Source: a virus. Taken from it: DNA of 64,000 nt. Under the pieces are notes generated by a model. It ran no database searches, had not been told where the DNA came from, and worked only from the letters and a program-made list of their open reading frames with translations. The translations under genes were made by a program, and so were the position numbers. Position 1 is the first letter of the stretch, and each line of letters starts with the position of its first letter. The stretch is taken from IMG/VR virus record IMGVR_UViG_3300008259_004660, positions 62,001 through 126,000 of that record; one strand, written 5' to 3'. Shown here in pieces: positions 27,822 through 36,463 of this stretch.

Positions 27822-28511
27822 ATGCCTAATTGGTGCTCAAACACAATCGTTGTTAGTGGTGAAGCTGCTGATGTTGTCGAATTCAATGAGTGGCTTGGCG
27901 ATGGCAAGGCTCTGCTGTCCAAGATCAATCCTACGCCAACACAGTTGACTGAAACTACCGCTGGGTTTCACGGTGATCCTGAAAAGCAAAAAGAGCTTGA
28001 AAAGCAAGAGCAATCTAATCTTGAACAGTTTGGTCACAAGAACTGGTATGATTGGAACATTGCCAATTGGGGAACCAAGTGGGATGTTGATGCTGAAGTG
28101 GATGATGTCAGCAGCATTAATGAACAGATTATTTTTAGTTTTGAAAGTGCTTGGGCTCCACCGCAGCGTGCCATCTCTGCTATTGCTGAAAAGTTCAACA
28201 AGTTGACCATTCGTCATTCTTATCTTGAAGAGGGTGTTGGTTTCGTTGGATATGATTTGTATGAGAAGGGCGAGTTAGCCAACGAAGAATACAATGAGGA
28301 CTCTGATAGTGATGCTTGGAAGCAGCTTGCGCAGGATGAATTTGGTTGGGAGCCTTGGCCCGACGATGATACTGAACTGGAGCAGGTTGAAGTCACGGAA
28401 GTTCCAAAGCCTGCTGAAAAGCCTGCCAAGAAAAAGGTGAAGAAGACTGCTGTCAAAAAGACTTCCAAGAAAACGACAAAGAAAGTCGCAAAGAAGAAAA
28501 AGAAGAAGTAA
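27822..28511 (+). CDS. YubB/DUF1281-like protein with Lys-rich tail, 229 aa
   Basis: Begins MPNWCSNTIVVSG, the typical start of the YubB ferredoxin-like (DUF1281) family found on plasmids and phages, with NWYDWNIANWGTKWDVD and FESAWAPPQRAISAIAEKF as the family's other blocks. Residues about 190-229 are almost pure Lys/Thr/Ala/Val (KKTSKKTTKKVAKKKKKK), a probable nucleic-acid-binding tail. Family function is unknown. A strong terminator follows. Confidence 0.78.
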   Translation: MPNWCSNTIVVSGEAADVVEFNEWLGDGKALLSKINPTPTQLTETTAGFHGDPEKQKELEKQEQSNLEQFGHKNWYDWNIANWGTKWDVDAEVDDVSSINEQIIFSFESAWAPPQRAISAIAEKFNKLTIRHSYLEEGVGFVGYDLYEKGELANEEYNEDSDSDAWKQLAQDEFGWEPWPDDDTELEQVEVTEVPKPAEKPAKKKVKKTAVKKTSKKTTKKVAKKKKKK

Positions 28512-28537
28512 AATTTGGTGAGGTAGGTGTTCATAGT

Positions 28538-28571
28538 GGCGGGGGAGCGTAGTGGCTCCCCCGCCTTTTTT
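28538..28571 (+). terminator. Strong terminator after the YubB-like gene
   Basis: GGCGGGGGAGC pairs perfectly with GCTCCCCCGCC (11 bp, 6-nt loop), then a T run. Nearly identical to the terminator at 30022. Confidence 0.92.
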
Positions 28572-28572
28572 C

Positions 28573-28601
28573 TTGACTAACTTTAATTTTTAATCTTTAA
28601 T
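28573..28601 (+). promoter_or_regulatory. Promoter of the 28611 gene
   Basis: TTGACT (28573-28578), a 17-bp spacer and TTTAAT (28596-28601), 9 nt before the ATG. Confidence 0.5.
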
Positions 28602-28610
28602 AAGAGCAAC

Positions 28611-28844
28611 ATGGACACCAAAGAATTTAATCGCGATCAATTGAAAAAATGCTTTCTTGATCTTTCAATACGAGCAAAAGAACTGAATGAACCCTACATC
28701 CAAAGTGTAGCAATGGTTCTTGCCGCATCAATTGCAGAAGAAAGTGATGCTGCTCTTGCTATTTGGGTAGGTGAGTTTGCCAAGATGAGAATTGATGACA
28801 TTGAAGATCAGATATTTGGTGAAGAAGATGAAAATGCGCCTTGA
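28611..28844 (+). CDS. Helical hypothetical protein, 77 aa
   Basis: Predicted all-helical and acidic (DQLKKCFLDLSIRAKELNEP, then MVLAASIAEESDAALAIWVG). Its TGA stop overlaps the next -35. No family recognised. Confidence 0.58.
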   Translation: MDTKEFNRDQLKKCFLDLSIRAKELNEPYIQSVAMVLAASIAEESDAALAIWVGEFAKMRIDDIEDQIFGEEDENAP

Positions 28845-28869
28845 CTTTTGATAAAAAAGAATCATAGTT
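28841..28869 (+). promoter_or_regulatory. Promoter of the 28879 operon
   Basis: TTGACT (28841-28846), a 17-bp spacer and ATAGTT (28864-28869), 9 nt before the ATG. Confidence 0.5.
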
Positions 28870-28878
28870 ATCAGCACT

Positions 28879-29013
28879 ATGAAGATGAACACCACTATCA
28901 AGATTCGCAGCCAATTCACCTCTGGTCTTAATTTGGGTGGCTGCACCCACAAGACCAAGAAGGGCAAAGGCAGTTATTCTCGCAAAGCCAAGTATGGCAA
29001 TCGTTGGGAGTAA
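28879..29013 (+). CDS. Small basic protein, 44 aa
   Basis: A Lys/Gly/Ser-rich peptide (THKTKKGKGSYSRKAKYGNR). The high positive charge suggests nucleic-acid binding. Supported by a promoter and an in-operon neighbour 20 nt on. Confidence 0.5.
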   Translation: MKMNTTIKIRSQFTSGLNLGGCTHKTKKGKGSYSRKAKYGNRWE

Positions 29014-29033
29014 AATAAATTATTTCAAAGATT

Positions 29034-29309
29034 ATGAAACTGTACATCGCCAAATGGCCCAATGGAACCATCAGCATTCTTAATGCTTCAAGCAAAAAGG
29101 ATCTGTTCTTCAAATTGGACGAAGAAGGTGATCCTAATGAAGCTGAAATCACTTGTTTGAATTTTGAAGATAGCATTCATATCATCACAGAATTCAAAAA
29201 GAATGAAAATGGTATTGTTGAAATCGTGGATGATGTTCACCCAGAATTGAATTGGGATCTTGGTGAAACTAGTATTGATGCCGACGCAAAAATGATTTCA
29301 TTTGCTTGA
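29034..29309 (+). CDS. Hypothetical protein, 91 aa
   Basis: Begins MKLYIAKWPNGTISILNASS, a beta-hairpin-like start that recurs in small phage proteins, followed by an acidic second half. Its stop overlaps the next promoter. Function unknown. Confidence 0.6.
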   Translation: MKLYIAKWPNGTISILNASSKKDLFFKLDEEGDPNEAEITCLNFEDSIHIITEFKKNENGIVEIVDDVHPELNWDLGETSIDADAKMISFA

Positions 29310-29334
29310 CTTTCATAAAAATTAGTTCAACCTT
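29306..29334 (+). promoter_or_regulatory. Promoter of the 29344 gene
   Basis: TTGACT (29306-29311), a 17-bp spacer and AACCTT (29329-29334), 9 nt before the ATG. Confidence 0.48.
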
Positions 29335-29343
29335 ACCCAAGTT

Positions 29344-29631
29344 ATGAAAAACACCATCAAGTTCACCACGCCTGTTATATTTGGTTTGTCTACTGTTTTG
29401 GCCGACATCAACTCACTTGAATGTGCCATTGATGTTCAGAACAAGATCATCTACACTAATGATGTGGATGGATTCAAAACTGCATTTGATAATGGCGGTA
29501 TTGACCCCGAGGAATTTATTGTTGAGTCTGCCAACAAAGCAGATTACAACAAATTGATCAAGAAGCTTGAAGCTGAAAAGATCAAGGAAGAACAAGCTAA
29601 TGTAGCGTCTGATCTTGACATTTCAGAATAA
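29344..29631 (+). CDS. Hypothetical protein, 95 aa
   Basis: A beta-rich N-terminal half and a Lys/Glu-rich C-terminal helix (KADYNKLIKKLEAEKIKEEQ). The next gene's promoter lies inside its last codons. No family recognised. Confidence 0.6.
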   Translation: MKNTIKFTTPVIFGLSTVLADINSLECAIDVQNKIIYTNDVDGFKTAFDNGGIDPEEFIVESANKADYNKLIKKLEAEKIKEEQANVASDLDISE

Positions 29632-29643
29632 AATATCATAGTT
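29615..29643 (+). promoter_or_regulatory. Promoter of the 29651 gene, embedded in the upstream gene
   Basis: TTGACA (29615-29620, coding for the end of the 29344 product), a 17-bp spacer and ATAGTT (29638-29643), 7 nt before the ATG. Confidence 0.45.
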
Positions 29644-29650
29644 CAACAAT

Positions 29651-29995
29651 ATGAACATACTAGCACCCTCATTAATCAACAAGAATGCCGTGGTCAATGG
29701 ACCCAAGGTGGGTGATATTCTTTGCAGCACATATGGCTACGATGCTTGCATCGCCCATTTTGCCAAGGTAGTTGAAGTAACCAAGGCTAGTGTGAAGTTG
29801 GAACTGCTTGGTACCATTGATAATTACACAAGCCCAATGACTTGGGACAGCAAGCCAGACATTAATTCGTCTGGCGGCACTGTGGTAACGAAGCGATTCA
29901 AGGCCAATGGTGACAGCTATAAGGTCAAGGATACCAGCTGTGCCACGTTTTATCCTTGGTGCGGCAAGCCCATCAACTGCTACAACTATCATTAA
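29651..29995 (+). CDS. Hypothetical protein, 114 aa
   Basis: A beta-rich globular protein (VVNGPKVGDILCSTYGYDAC, then ASVKLELLGTIDN) with four cysteines. It may be an SH3-like barrel. No family recognised. Followed by a strong terminator. Confidence 0.6.
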   Translation: MNILAPSLINKNAVVNGPKVGDILCSTYGYDACIAHFAKVVEVTKASVKLELLGTIDNYTSPMTWDSKPDINSSGGTVVTKRFKANGDSYKVKDTSCATFYPWCGKPINCYNYH

Positions 29996-30021
29996 AACAA
30001 TTGGTTAGGGTGTTCATGGAT

Positions 30022-30057
30022 GGCGGGGGAGCGTGGTGGCTCCCCCGCCTTTTTTTC
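30022..30057 (+). terminator. Strong terminator, near-copy of 28538
   Basis: GGCGGGGGAGC pairs with GCTCCCCCGCC, then seven or more T. The flanking TGTTCATG is shared with the 28538 copy. Confidence 0.92.
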
Positions 30058-30067
30058 AACTTTGTGC

Positions 30068-30096
30068 TTGAATTATTAAATTAATTTGGTCATAGT
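30068..30096 (+). promoter_or_regulatory. Promoter of the 30106 gene
   Basis: TTGAAT (30068-30073), a 17-bp spacer and CATAGT (30091-30096), 9 nt before the ATG at 30106 and 6 nt before the one at 30103. Confidence 0.48.
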
Positions 30097-30105
30097 ATTC
30101 TCATG

Positions 30106-30351
30106 ATGAACACCACCCTCACCGCCGATCAAGTCGCCCTCAATGCCTATCTCGCCGCCAAGAACGCGGAGTTTGAGGCTAAGTGCATTGCCGAGGGTGC
30201 AACGTTTTGGTGCGTCAGCGCCGTCACCGCCGCTGACCTTGCGGAGTATGGGGTATACACCGTTGAGCAATACAAGGTGTGGCGTGAGGAGCAGGATGCT
30301 CTGATTGACGCCAAGGAAGCTCGCAAAGCGAGCTATGGGTGGGGCGAGTAA
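30106..30351 (+). CDS. Conserved hypothetical phage protein, 81 aa
   Basis: A helical protein: LTADQVALNAYLAAKNAEFE, WCVSAVTAADLAEYGVYT and VWREEQDALIDAKEARKA. Similar short proteins with a YTVEQY-type motif are seen in phage early regions. It is the last gene of the early block. Function unknown. Confidence 0.6.
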   Translation: MNTTLTADQVALNAYLAAKNAEFEAKCIAEGATFWCVSAVTAADLAEYGVYTVEQYKVWREEQDALIDAKEARKASYGWGE

Positions 30352-30854
30352 GGTAACCCCCATACGGTAGGGGTGGGGGAGTGGGGGTCAAACGCGGCTT
30401 TACCCCCCACCCACCCCCCCGTTAGGTGGGGGTTTAGGTGTCTTCTAGGTGGGGTAAACCCCCCACCCCCCTACCGGGGCATATACGTTTTATTGTCGTG
30501 GTCAATTTTTCATATCCATTTTTCATATATACGTTTTATAGTTTTTTCGTATATTACTTTTTCGCCATATATCCTCTTTTTTCAAATTTTAAAATTTTTG
30601 AATTTTTTGTTGATGGATTTTTGTATATACCATAATTTGTATTATGTGCATATAATTGAACAATTGTTGTATATGTGTTTAATTGTTTGTTCAATTGTTG
30701 TTCTTTGATTTGGTTTTTATTGAATATGTCAAATAAGGTTTTACCTTTTTAAACTTTTTCAATCAGTATGTAAAAATTCAGAATTTGCACAGGCTAAAAA
30801 TTTAGTTAATGAATTTTTGTATATACTATAGAGGATTTATATTTATTATGATAT
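30352..30854 (+). other. GC-rich hairpin block plus AT-rich spacer, no gene
   Basis: The first 130 bp are G- and C-run repeats that can pair, for example a TTTACCCC...ACC stretch near 30399 with GGTGGGGTAAA near 30450, and several GGGG/CCCC hairpins. About 370 bp of AT-rich sequence without a convincing frame follow. It divides the early and late regions and probably blocks read-through. Confidence 0.5.
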
Positions 30855-32882
30855 ATGCCTAGTATAGTAACCAGTAGTCTGCAATTATATCTTATAGCTT
30901 CAAATACTGGAAGCTATCCTACTTCTGGTTCTGTATGGACTGATTTAAGTCCTAATGGGTATAGTACAGATATTATTGGTGGCCCATCTTTTAATACTAC
31001 ACATTTTAGTTTTGATGGTAGCGTTGAATATGTTGATACCAATCAAAGTTTAAGTTCTGAAACATTCTCTGTTGGCGCGTGGTTTAGATCATCTGCGGGT
31101 GGTGTAAAGATGATATTGTCCAAAGAGACCACAGGTGGTTGGCCTTGGAATTATCGCATATGGTTGAATGGTGGAACGATTATTGGTGATATTGCTCTTT
31201 CTGGTGGTCAAAGTCAAACTATAAGCAGTACACTTACCAATTACAACAATGGGTCTTGGTATTATGTGATGTTTACCCGAGATGATTCCAATTTATATTT
31301 GTATGTAAATGGCGTCCAAATAAAGACACAAGCGGATACAATGGTGGGTAGCATAACAAATGCTCAAGAATTATGGATTGGTCGCAGCGCATTTACAGCC
31401 GGTGGTGTTAATCCAAATGGAAGTTATCAATATGTTGGTGATATTGCTGAAGTATTCATATATGATTCTATTTTGACATCGGGTGAAGTGTTGCAGAATT
31501 TTGACGCGACTAAACACACATATTATCCGCCAACTCCAACGCCCACACCAACTCCCACGGAAACGCCCACGCCATCACCCACAGCAACCGCCACGCCGCT
31601 TCCAACCGACACACCAACTCCAACACCAACGCCCACGCCATCACCCACAGCAACCGCCACGCCGCTTCCAACCGACACACCAACTCCAACACCAACGTTG
31701 ACAGAAACACCAACGCCCACGCCATCGGCAACTCCGACACCATTACCAACCGACACACCCACTCCCACTCCCACAAATACGGCAACTCCTACTCCTACAC
31801 CAACTCTTACCGCAACACCAACACCTACTCCTACGCCATACATACAACCAACTCCGGGGTGTCCACAAGTAACAAACAGTGGTAGCATATATTTCAATGG
31901 AACTTCATATGCTGAATTTCAATCCAGTAGTATATGGGCAGTAGGAAGAGGAGATTTTACCTTTGAGTGGTATATGAAAATCACAGGATCAGTTGCATCA
32001 CATCCTACTCAAAGTATATTTTACATGGGAGGACCGGGAGATACACTAGGACATCTTAGTGCAAGAATATATGATGGTGACACAATAAGATTTTCAATGA
32101 ATAATAGATATGTGGCAGAGGGGCATCCATTAAACATATATGATAAATGGACACATATGGCAATTTCTCATCGAAATGACAAATTGTATATTTTTCAAGA
32201 TGGTGTTCTGATTAGTGATTATACTTTGAATATAAATGCAAATGTTACCTCATCATTTCATCCGTTTAGTATTGGCGGCGCTTCAAATTTTGCATCAGTA
32301 TTGTATTATCAGGGATTGTTGACAAATTTTCATTACGTAAAAGGAGTTGGATTGTATGAAGGCGCTGGATACAGTATGGGTGACAAGGTTTTTCAAAAAC
32401 CAATGACGCCAATTCAGCCAGTAGAAGGAACAAAATTATTGTTGCTTGCTGATTATAGTTGCGTTCATCTATATAATTCTGCACCAGATACGCATATCAG
32501 TTCATCAAATCATGGCACGGCATATAACACAGCGCATCCTAATTTGAAAAAGTTCAACGTTCCAATCGGAGAATATTTCTTGGAGGGCGTGCCTAAAATG
32601 AATGATCAGAATTATTATTTGTTTGGGCTTGGAAAAGAAAAAGTGTATCCGCTTGAAGGTGGATTTGAATATGGTGAAAATATCGTGATGAACGCCACGG
32701 AAAAGAAATATAGTTTTGATTATTTTGAAATTCACTCTCCTATTACTGTTGTGAGTAGTGATATGTTCTATATTACAGCTTATGGATTTACCGCTTCGTA
32801 TGATCCAAGAACAGAAGTAAAAATGACTATAGATACTGATGTAAGTGGTAGCAACTCACCAATAATTGCCAGATATAGATAA
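30855..32882 (+). CDS. Tail fibre or adhesin with two LamG-like domains, 675 aa
   Basis: Two concanavalin-like (LamG) domains flank a Pro-Thr linker. Domain 1 is about residues 5-215 ([40 protein letters not shown]). The linker (about 225-335) is built of TPTPTPT and [12 protein letters not shown] units. Domain 2 is about 345-530 ([17 protein letters not shown]). A C-terminal region follows. Such domains bind glycans, and the linker would be flexible and extended. It probably contacts the host surface. The linker DNA is nearly repetitive and prone to recombination. Confidence 0.75.
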   Translation: MPSIVTSSLQLYLIASNTGSYPTSGSVWTDLSPNGYSTDIIGGPSFNTTHFSFDGSVEYVDTNQSLSSETFSVGAWFRSSAGGVKMILSKETTGGWPWNYRIWLNGGTIIGDIALSGGQSQTISSTLTNYNNGSWYYVMFTRDDSNLYLYVNGVQIKTQADTMVGSITNAQELWIGRSAFTAGGVNPNGSYQYVGDIAEVFIYDSILTSGEVLQNFDATKHTYYPPTPTPTPTPTETPTPSPTATATPLPTDTPTPTPTPTPSPTATATPLPTDTPTPTPTLTETPTPTPSATPTPLPTDTPTPTPTNTATPTPTPTLTATPTPTPTPYIQPTPGCPQVTNSGSIYFNGTSYAEFQSSSIWAVGRGDFTFEWYMKITGSVASHPTQSIFYMGGPGDTLGHLSARIYDGDTIRFSMNNRYVAEGHPLNIYDKWTHMAISHRNDKLYIFQDGVLISDYTLNINANVTSSFHPFSIGGASNFASVLYYQGLLTNFHYVKGVGLYEGAGYSMGDKVFQKPMTPIQPVEGTKLLLLADYSCVHLYNSAPDTHISSSNHGTAYNTAHPNLKKFNVPIGEYFLEGVPKMNDQNYYLFGLGKEKVYPLEGGFEYGENIVMNATEKKYSFDYFEIHSPITVVSSDMFYITAYGFTASYDPRTEVKMTIDTDVSGSNSPIIARYR

Positions 32883-32892
32883 TTATGTATAT

Positions 32893-33069
32893 ATGAATCC
32901 AAATATCAAAGAAATCGGACATGTTATCAAACAGATGCAAGTTTTGGGAGGGTCATCAAAAGCTCCCACTTTTAATCAAGCGGCAGCAAATATTGTGAAG
33001 CAGGGAATTGATCAAAAACGAGAAGAGCAAAAGCAAAATGTTCCACAGAATCATAAACCCCTAAACTGA
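32893..33069 (+). CDS. Small hypothetical protein, 58 aa
   Basis: A helical protein (IKEIGHVIKQMQVLGGSS, then AAANIVKQGIDQKREEQKQ). Lies 10 nt after the fibre gene. The ATG at 32893 is chosen over an upstream frame that overlaps the fibre. It could be a small virion or chaperone protein; no family recognised. Confidence 0.5.
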   Translation: MNPNIKEIGHVIKQMQVLGGSSKAPTFNQAAANIVKQGIDQKREEQKQNVPQNHKPLN

Positions 33070-33084
33070 TTATATTGATGGGGC

Positions 33085-33106
33085 GTCGTATATTTATATA
33101 TGCGAC
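33085..33106 (+). terminator. Hairpin with T run before the 33113 gene
   Basis: GTCGTATAT pairs with ATATGCGAC around a TTAT loop (one G-T pair), followed by ATTTTTA. The loop contains a TATTTATA box, so terminator and promoter readings compete. Confidence 0.45.
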
Positions 33107-33112
33107 ATTTTT

Positions 33113-34174
33113 ATGGTAAGAACAATTCCACTCAACGGCAATCCAAATGGCCAAGTTTTTGGCACAATTGGTTCATTGATTGAAATGTCGGATGGATTGA
33201 AGTATGTAAAAGTGTCTGACGACTCATTGAATATTGGTTGGGAATCATATAACGCAACTCCGACGCCAACACCAACACCAACTGTTACACCAACACCAAC
33301 TGTTACACCAACACCAACTCCAACTGTTACTCCGGTTTCAACCGCAACACCAACACCAACTCCAACAGGTGCTCCAACATCAACACCAACACCAACTCCA
33401 ACAGTGGGTGGCGGATCAAGAGTTTTGTCATCACTGACTCCTATACAATACGGAAAAAGTTCATGGGATCTTGACGTAGATGGTCCTCTTTATGTTTACA
33501 ACCCAACTCTTATTTTTAGCTCAAGTTTTTGCTATGCAAATTTTGAAATAAATGCGGCATATGGAGGAAATGGTGGAGATGATGATTTCCAAGGAGGACA
33601 AGGAAGCTTTGGAAACAGAATGATATTTGGTGTGATAATGAGTAATTCGGTAGTTTATTCAATATCAAATGGACAAGCTGGTGAAAGTGGCACAACGGGT
33701 ACGGCTAACACCGGCGGAGGGGGTGGAACTACTGGAGCGACTGGTAAAAACGGAGGAGATGGTGGAGATGCTGGACCAGATGGATTTTCGGGTGGAGGTG
33801 GAGGAGGTGGTGGAGCGACTATACTTTTTGGGAATGGGTCTCCGATTGCAATTGTAGGTGGAGGTGGAGGTGGAGGTGGAGGTGGGCAGTATTCACAGGG
33901 ACAAGATGCAAATTGGGGCGTACCATCTTGGAATCCATCTGGGATGGGAGGAACATATTATACTGGAAGTGATGGTGCAGATGCTACCGGAGACGGGGGT
34001 GGTGGTGGAGGCGGTGGCGGATTTGCTGGATCGGGAGGAGCCGGTGGGGGCGACAATGATTTCGGGGGAGAAGCTGGAACAAATGGATATATGTGGACAG
34101 GATCAATAGCGGCACTTGTATCATGGCAAACACCAAGTAGTTCAAGTGGAAATGGGTTTGTTAAAATTTACTAA
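33113..34174 (+). CDS. Structural protein: anchor, Pro-Thr linker and Gly-rich domain, 353 aa
   Basis: Residues 1-43 form a small domain (NGNPNGQVFGTIGSLIEMSD) that recurs at the start of the next gene. Then come a TPTPTP-rich linker (about 44-100) and a C-terminal part dominated by poly-Gly runs (GGGGGGG) as in phage tail-fibre tips and Gly-rich adhesins, which can form polyglycine II bundles. The final residues are ordinary. Probably displayed on the virion for host binding. Confidence 0.68.
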   Translation: MVRTIPLNGNPNGQVFGTIGSLIEMSDGLKYVKVSDDSLNIGWESYNATPTPTPTPTVTPTPTVTPTPTPTVTPVSTATPTPTPTGAPTSTPTPTPTVGGGSRVLSSLTPIQYGKSSWDLDVDGPLYVYNPTLIFSSSFCYANFEINAAYGGNGGDDDFQGGQGSFGNRMIFGVIMSNSVVYSISNGQAGESGTTGTANTGGGGGTTGATGKNGGDGGDAGPDGFSGGGGGGGGATILFGNGSPIAIVGGGGGGGGGGQYSQGQDANWGVPSWNPSGMGGTYYTGSDGADATGDGGGGGGGGGFAGSGGAGGGDNDFGGEAGTNGYMWTGSIAALVSWQTPSSSSGNGFVKIY

Positions 34175-34177
34175 TAT

Positions 34178-35617
34178 ATGTCTAATACAATTGCATCACA
34201 TGGTTATCCAACAGGAAGTGTTTTTGGAAACATTGGAGAAATAATTGGAACAGACGTAGGTCAAGCGTATTATAAACAATTGTTTGATACACAAAATGTG
34301 GGATGGGTCAATCCAAGAACTCCAACGCCAACACCAAGTCCTACACCAACACCAACACCAGTTCCTGCTACTATAAGTAATTTTTTGTGTGAGACACTAC
34401 ACGCGACAGCATCTACAAAATGTAACAACGAATTTAAATTACAATGGTCAACAACAGACGTTTCTGATTTGGTATATTCAGTTGAATGGGGAAGAGCGGC
34501 AACAGCGGCAGACCCAGTTTATATTCTTGGATCATCAGCGACCACAATAACAAGTAGTACATTATTTTCTCCTACACCATTCTTATCGATTCCAAAAGGA
34601 AATTTTGAACTCGGATTCACCAGACCATCTGGTGTTCAGGATACCGCAAAAATATTTGTTTCAACAATTGGTTCAAGAAAAATAGATTCTGCCAGATTAT
34701 ATTCATACAACTCTGGGTCAAACACAGTATATATGGCTGTTGAGAATATATCTGGAAAATATATCTATCATATCAGAAACTCTGACGGAAAGGTTAGCGG
34801 AAGTACTGGAGGATTTATCAGCAGTATTATAAGTGGATCTTCAAGACAAGTAATGTCAGTTACAAATTCTGGTAGAGATACCACTGAATTATTTGAAATA
34901 ATTGAACCGATTGATACATTGTCTTTTGATCCAAGAGAAGTGAAGCCATGTTTTTCAATAGCACCCACGGCAACACCAACACCTACACCAACACCCGCTC
35001 CGACTACCACGCCAACGCCAACCACGACACCAACACCGACGCCGTCACTTACACCGACGCCTACGCCAACGGAAACTGGTGCGCCTACATTTACACCAAC
35101 CCCAACAGGTGCTCCAACTGCAACACCAACGCCAACACCGTCGTTGACCGCAACACCAACGCCAACAACAACGCCAACTCCTACACCAACGGCAGCACCT
35201 TCTCAATTTTTCACTCACTCATTTTGGTTAGACTTTGATAATCTAGGTAGAGCTTCAGCGTCATGGTTGGATGGAAATAATGTGGTGCAAACAAATGCAA
35301 TAACATCAGGTACTCCATTTACAACATGTATAAATGGATCATGCGCAAGACAAGACTCTATTTCAGTAATACATGGAACAAATTACAGAATAGCAAGTAC
35401 TTGTGGTGGGTTAGATCCTCGTTCTGCTTCATTTCAAATTGACGTTCTTACAAATTTGAACGGAGAATATAATTTTACATATAAAGATCCTTATGGAGTA
35501 ACCAGAATTGCATCTGGAGTGGCTTCACCGAGTACAAACACATATTCAGTTGCATGTGGATTCCAAATAGTTTCACAAACACTTGGTGTCGCATCATTGT
35601 CATCTCGTCGCTGCTAA
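34178..35617 (+). CDS. Structural protein with paralogous anchor and Pro-Thr linkers, 479 aa
   Basis: The first 45 residues ([20 protein letters not shown]) are related to the anchor of the preceding protein. A short linker follows, then a beta-rich domain (about 60-260), a long linker (about 265-345) and a C-terminal Ig-like or beta-sandwich domain with Cys pairs. It starts 3 nt after its neighbour. Likely a modular fibre or neck decoration protein. Confidence 0.65.
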   Translation: MSNTIASHGYPTGSVFGNIGEIIGTDVGQAYYKQLFDTQNVGWVNPRTPTPTPSPTPTPTPVPATISNFLCETLHATASTKCNNEFKLQWSTTDVSDLVYSVEWGRAATAADPVYILGSSATTITSSTLFSPTPFLSIPKGNFELGFTRPSGVQDTAKIFVSTIGSRKIDSARLYSYNSGSNTVYMAVENISGKYIYHIRNSDGKVSGSTGGFISSIISGSSRQVMSVTNSGRDTTELFEIIEPIDTLSFDPREVKPCFSIAPTATPTPTPTPAPTTTPTPTTTPTPTPSLTPTPTPTETGAPTFTPTPTGAPTATPTPTPSLTATPTPTTTPTPTPTAAPSQFFTHSFWLDFDNLGRASASWLDGNNVVQTNAITSGTPFTTCINGSCARQDSISVIHGTNYRIASTCGGLDPRSASFQIDVLTNLNGEYNFTYKDPYGVTRIASGVASPSTNTYSVACGFQIVSQTLGVASLSSRRC

Positions 35618-35641
35618 TATTTAAAACAGAAAAATGTTCTG

Positions 35642-35674
35642 AAAAATCCCTTGATGTAAAACCACGGATTTTTT
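35642..35674 (+). terminator. Terminator after the fibre operon
   Basis: AAAAATCC pairs with GGATTTTT around a 16-nt loop, then T. It ends the 33113-35617 unit. Confidence 0.55.
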
Positions 35675-35791
35675 CTTTGTTGAAGACACCTTCCTATACA
35701 GCGCAGATGTATATAAGCATGCCTAGCTCTATCTGACACTGTAAATCTCATATCGTAATAAATAAATAGTTATTTTTTTATTAAAAAGACA

Positions 35792-35820
35792 TTGACTTTA
35801 CATAAAATGGTGTCATTGTA
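35792..35820 (+). promoter_or_regulatory. Cassette promoter inside the late region
   Basis: TTGACT (35792-35797), a 17-bp spacer and ATTGTA (35815-35820), 8 nt before the ATG of the AT-hook gene. An early-type promoter is thus nested between structural genes. Confidence 0.55.
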
Positions 35821-35828
35821 TTTCGCGT

Positions 35829-36020
35829 ATGAGTAATACAACAAACAACAATATTAAACGTGGTCGCGGTCGTCCTCGCAAGGAGTCCACAATTAAAGCC
35901 GCCAATAAAAATGAAAATATTGATACTGGTATTCCTGCGCTCTTGGAACCAAACAGTCACGACATTCACGACGAACTGGCTCGTATGGATAGTTACATTT
36001 ATTCTCAGTACAACGAATAA
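35829..36020 (+). CDS. AT-hook DNA-binding protein, 63 aa
   Basis: KRGRGRPRK (residues 10-18) is a canonical AT-hook, the minor-groove binding motif. The rest is short and acidic. Such small proteins can bend or mark AT-rich DNA. It is the first of three short genes spaced 6-8 nt apart. Confidence 0.68.
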   Translation: MSNTTNNNIKRGRGRPRKESTIKAANKNENIDTGIPALLEPNSHDIHDELARMDSYIYSQYNE

Positions 36021-36028
36021 AAACAAGC

Positions 36029-36220
36029 ATGAATAATAACACTGCTGAAAAAACAGAAACCGCAATGTATGCCGTTTTCCGAAATGGCTTCCGCGTTAGC
36101 GACTCGGAGTATGACTCCAAGCTAGACGCCCAACGAGAGTTGGATTATTGGGGAGGAATTATCAAGCGCCATCCTGATGGTAGTAAGCTTGAGATTCGTC
36201 AACTTAACTATCGTCGATAA
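36029..36220 (+). CDS. Small hypothetical protein, 63 aa
   Basis: Contains YAVFRNGFRVSDSEYDSKLD followed by a helix and KLEIRQLNYRR. It reads as a small alpha/beta protein common beside AT-hook genes in phages. No family recognised. Confidence 0.55.
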   Translation: MNNNTAEKTETAMYAVFRNGFRVSDSEYDSKLDAQRELDYWGGIIKRHPDGSKLEIRQLNYRR

Positions 36221-36226
36221 AATATT

Positions 36227-36430
36227 ATGACAGGACTAAGACAAAAAATTCTACTAGCTACTTCCGAGGAAGAAGTAAAGAAGCTTGTAGCCGAAGGTAA
36301 AACATACGAATTTGCAAGTGTAAAGACTCGCAATTCGTGGGGAAATGCCGCTCGCAGAAAGTCTGCTGGTGAGAAGTATATTCCCACCAAGGCAGAAAAG
36401 CCCAAGAAGAAAGCTCGACGCAGTCGATAA
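36227..36430 (+). CDS. Small basic protein, 67 aa
   Basis: A helical N-terminus (GLRQKILLATSEEEVKKLVAEG) and a Lys/Arg-rich tail (KAEKPKKKARRSR). Probably binds nucleic acid or another phage protein. A terminator follows. Confidence 0.57.
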   Translation: MTGLRQKILLATSEEEVKKLVAEGKTYEFASVKTRNSWGNAARRKSAGEKYIPTKAEKPKKKARRSR

Positions 36431-36436
36431 AAATAT

Positions 36437-36460
36437 GGGGAGCGAAAGCTCCCCTTTTTA
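36437..36460 (+). terminator. Terminator after the AT-hook operon
   Basis: GGGGAGC pairs with GCTCCCC around a GAAA tetraloop, then TTTTTA. Confidence 0.9.
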
Positions 36461-36463
36461 TTC

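Noticed and set aside
31510-31897. Minus-strand frames rich in Val-Gly opposite the fibre gene
   Set aside because: They are the reverse reading of Pro-Thr coding repeats (CCAACACC gives GGTGTTGG). No promoter or start context; they are shadows of the fibre gene.
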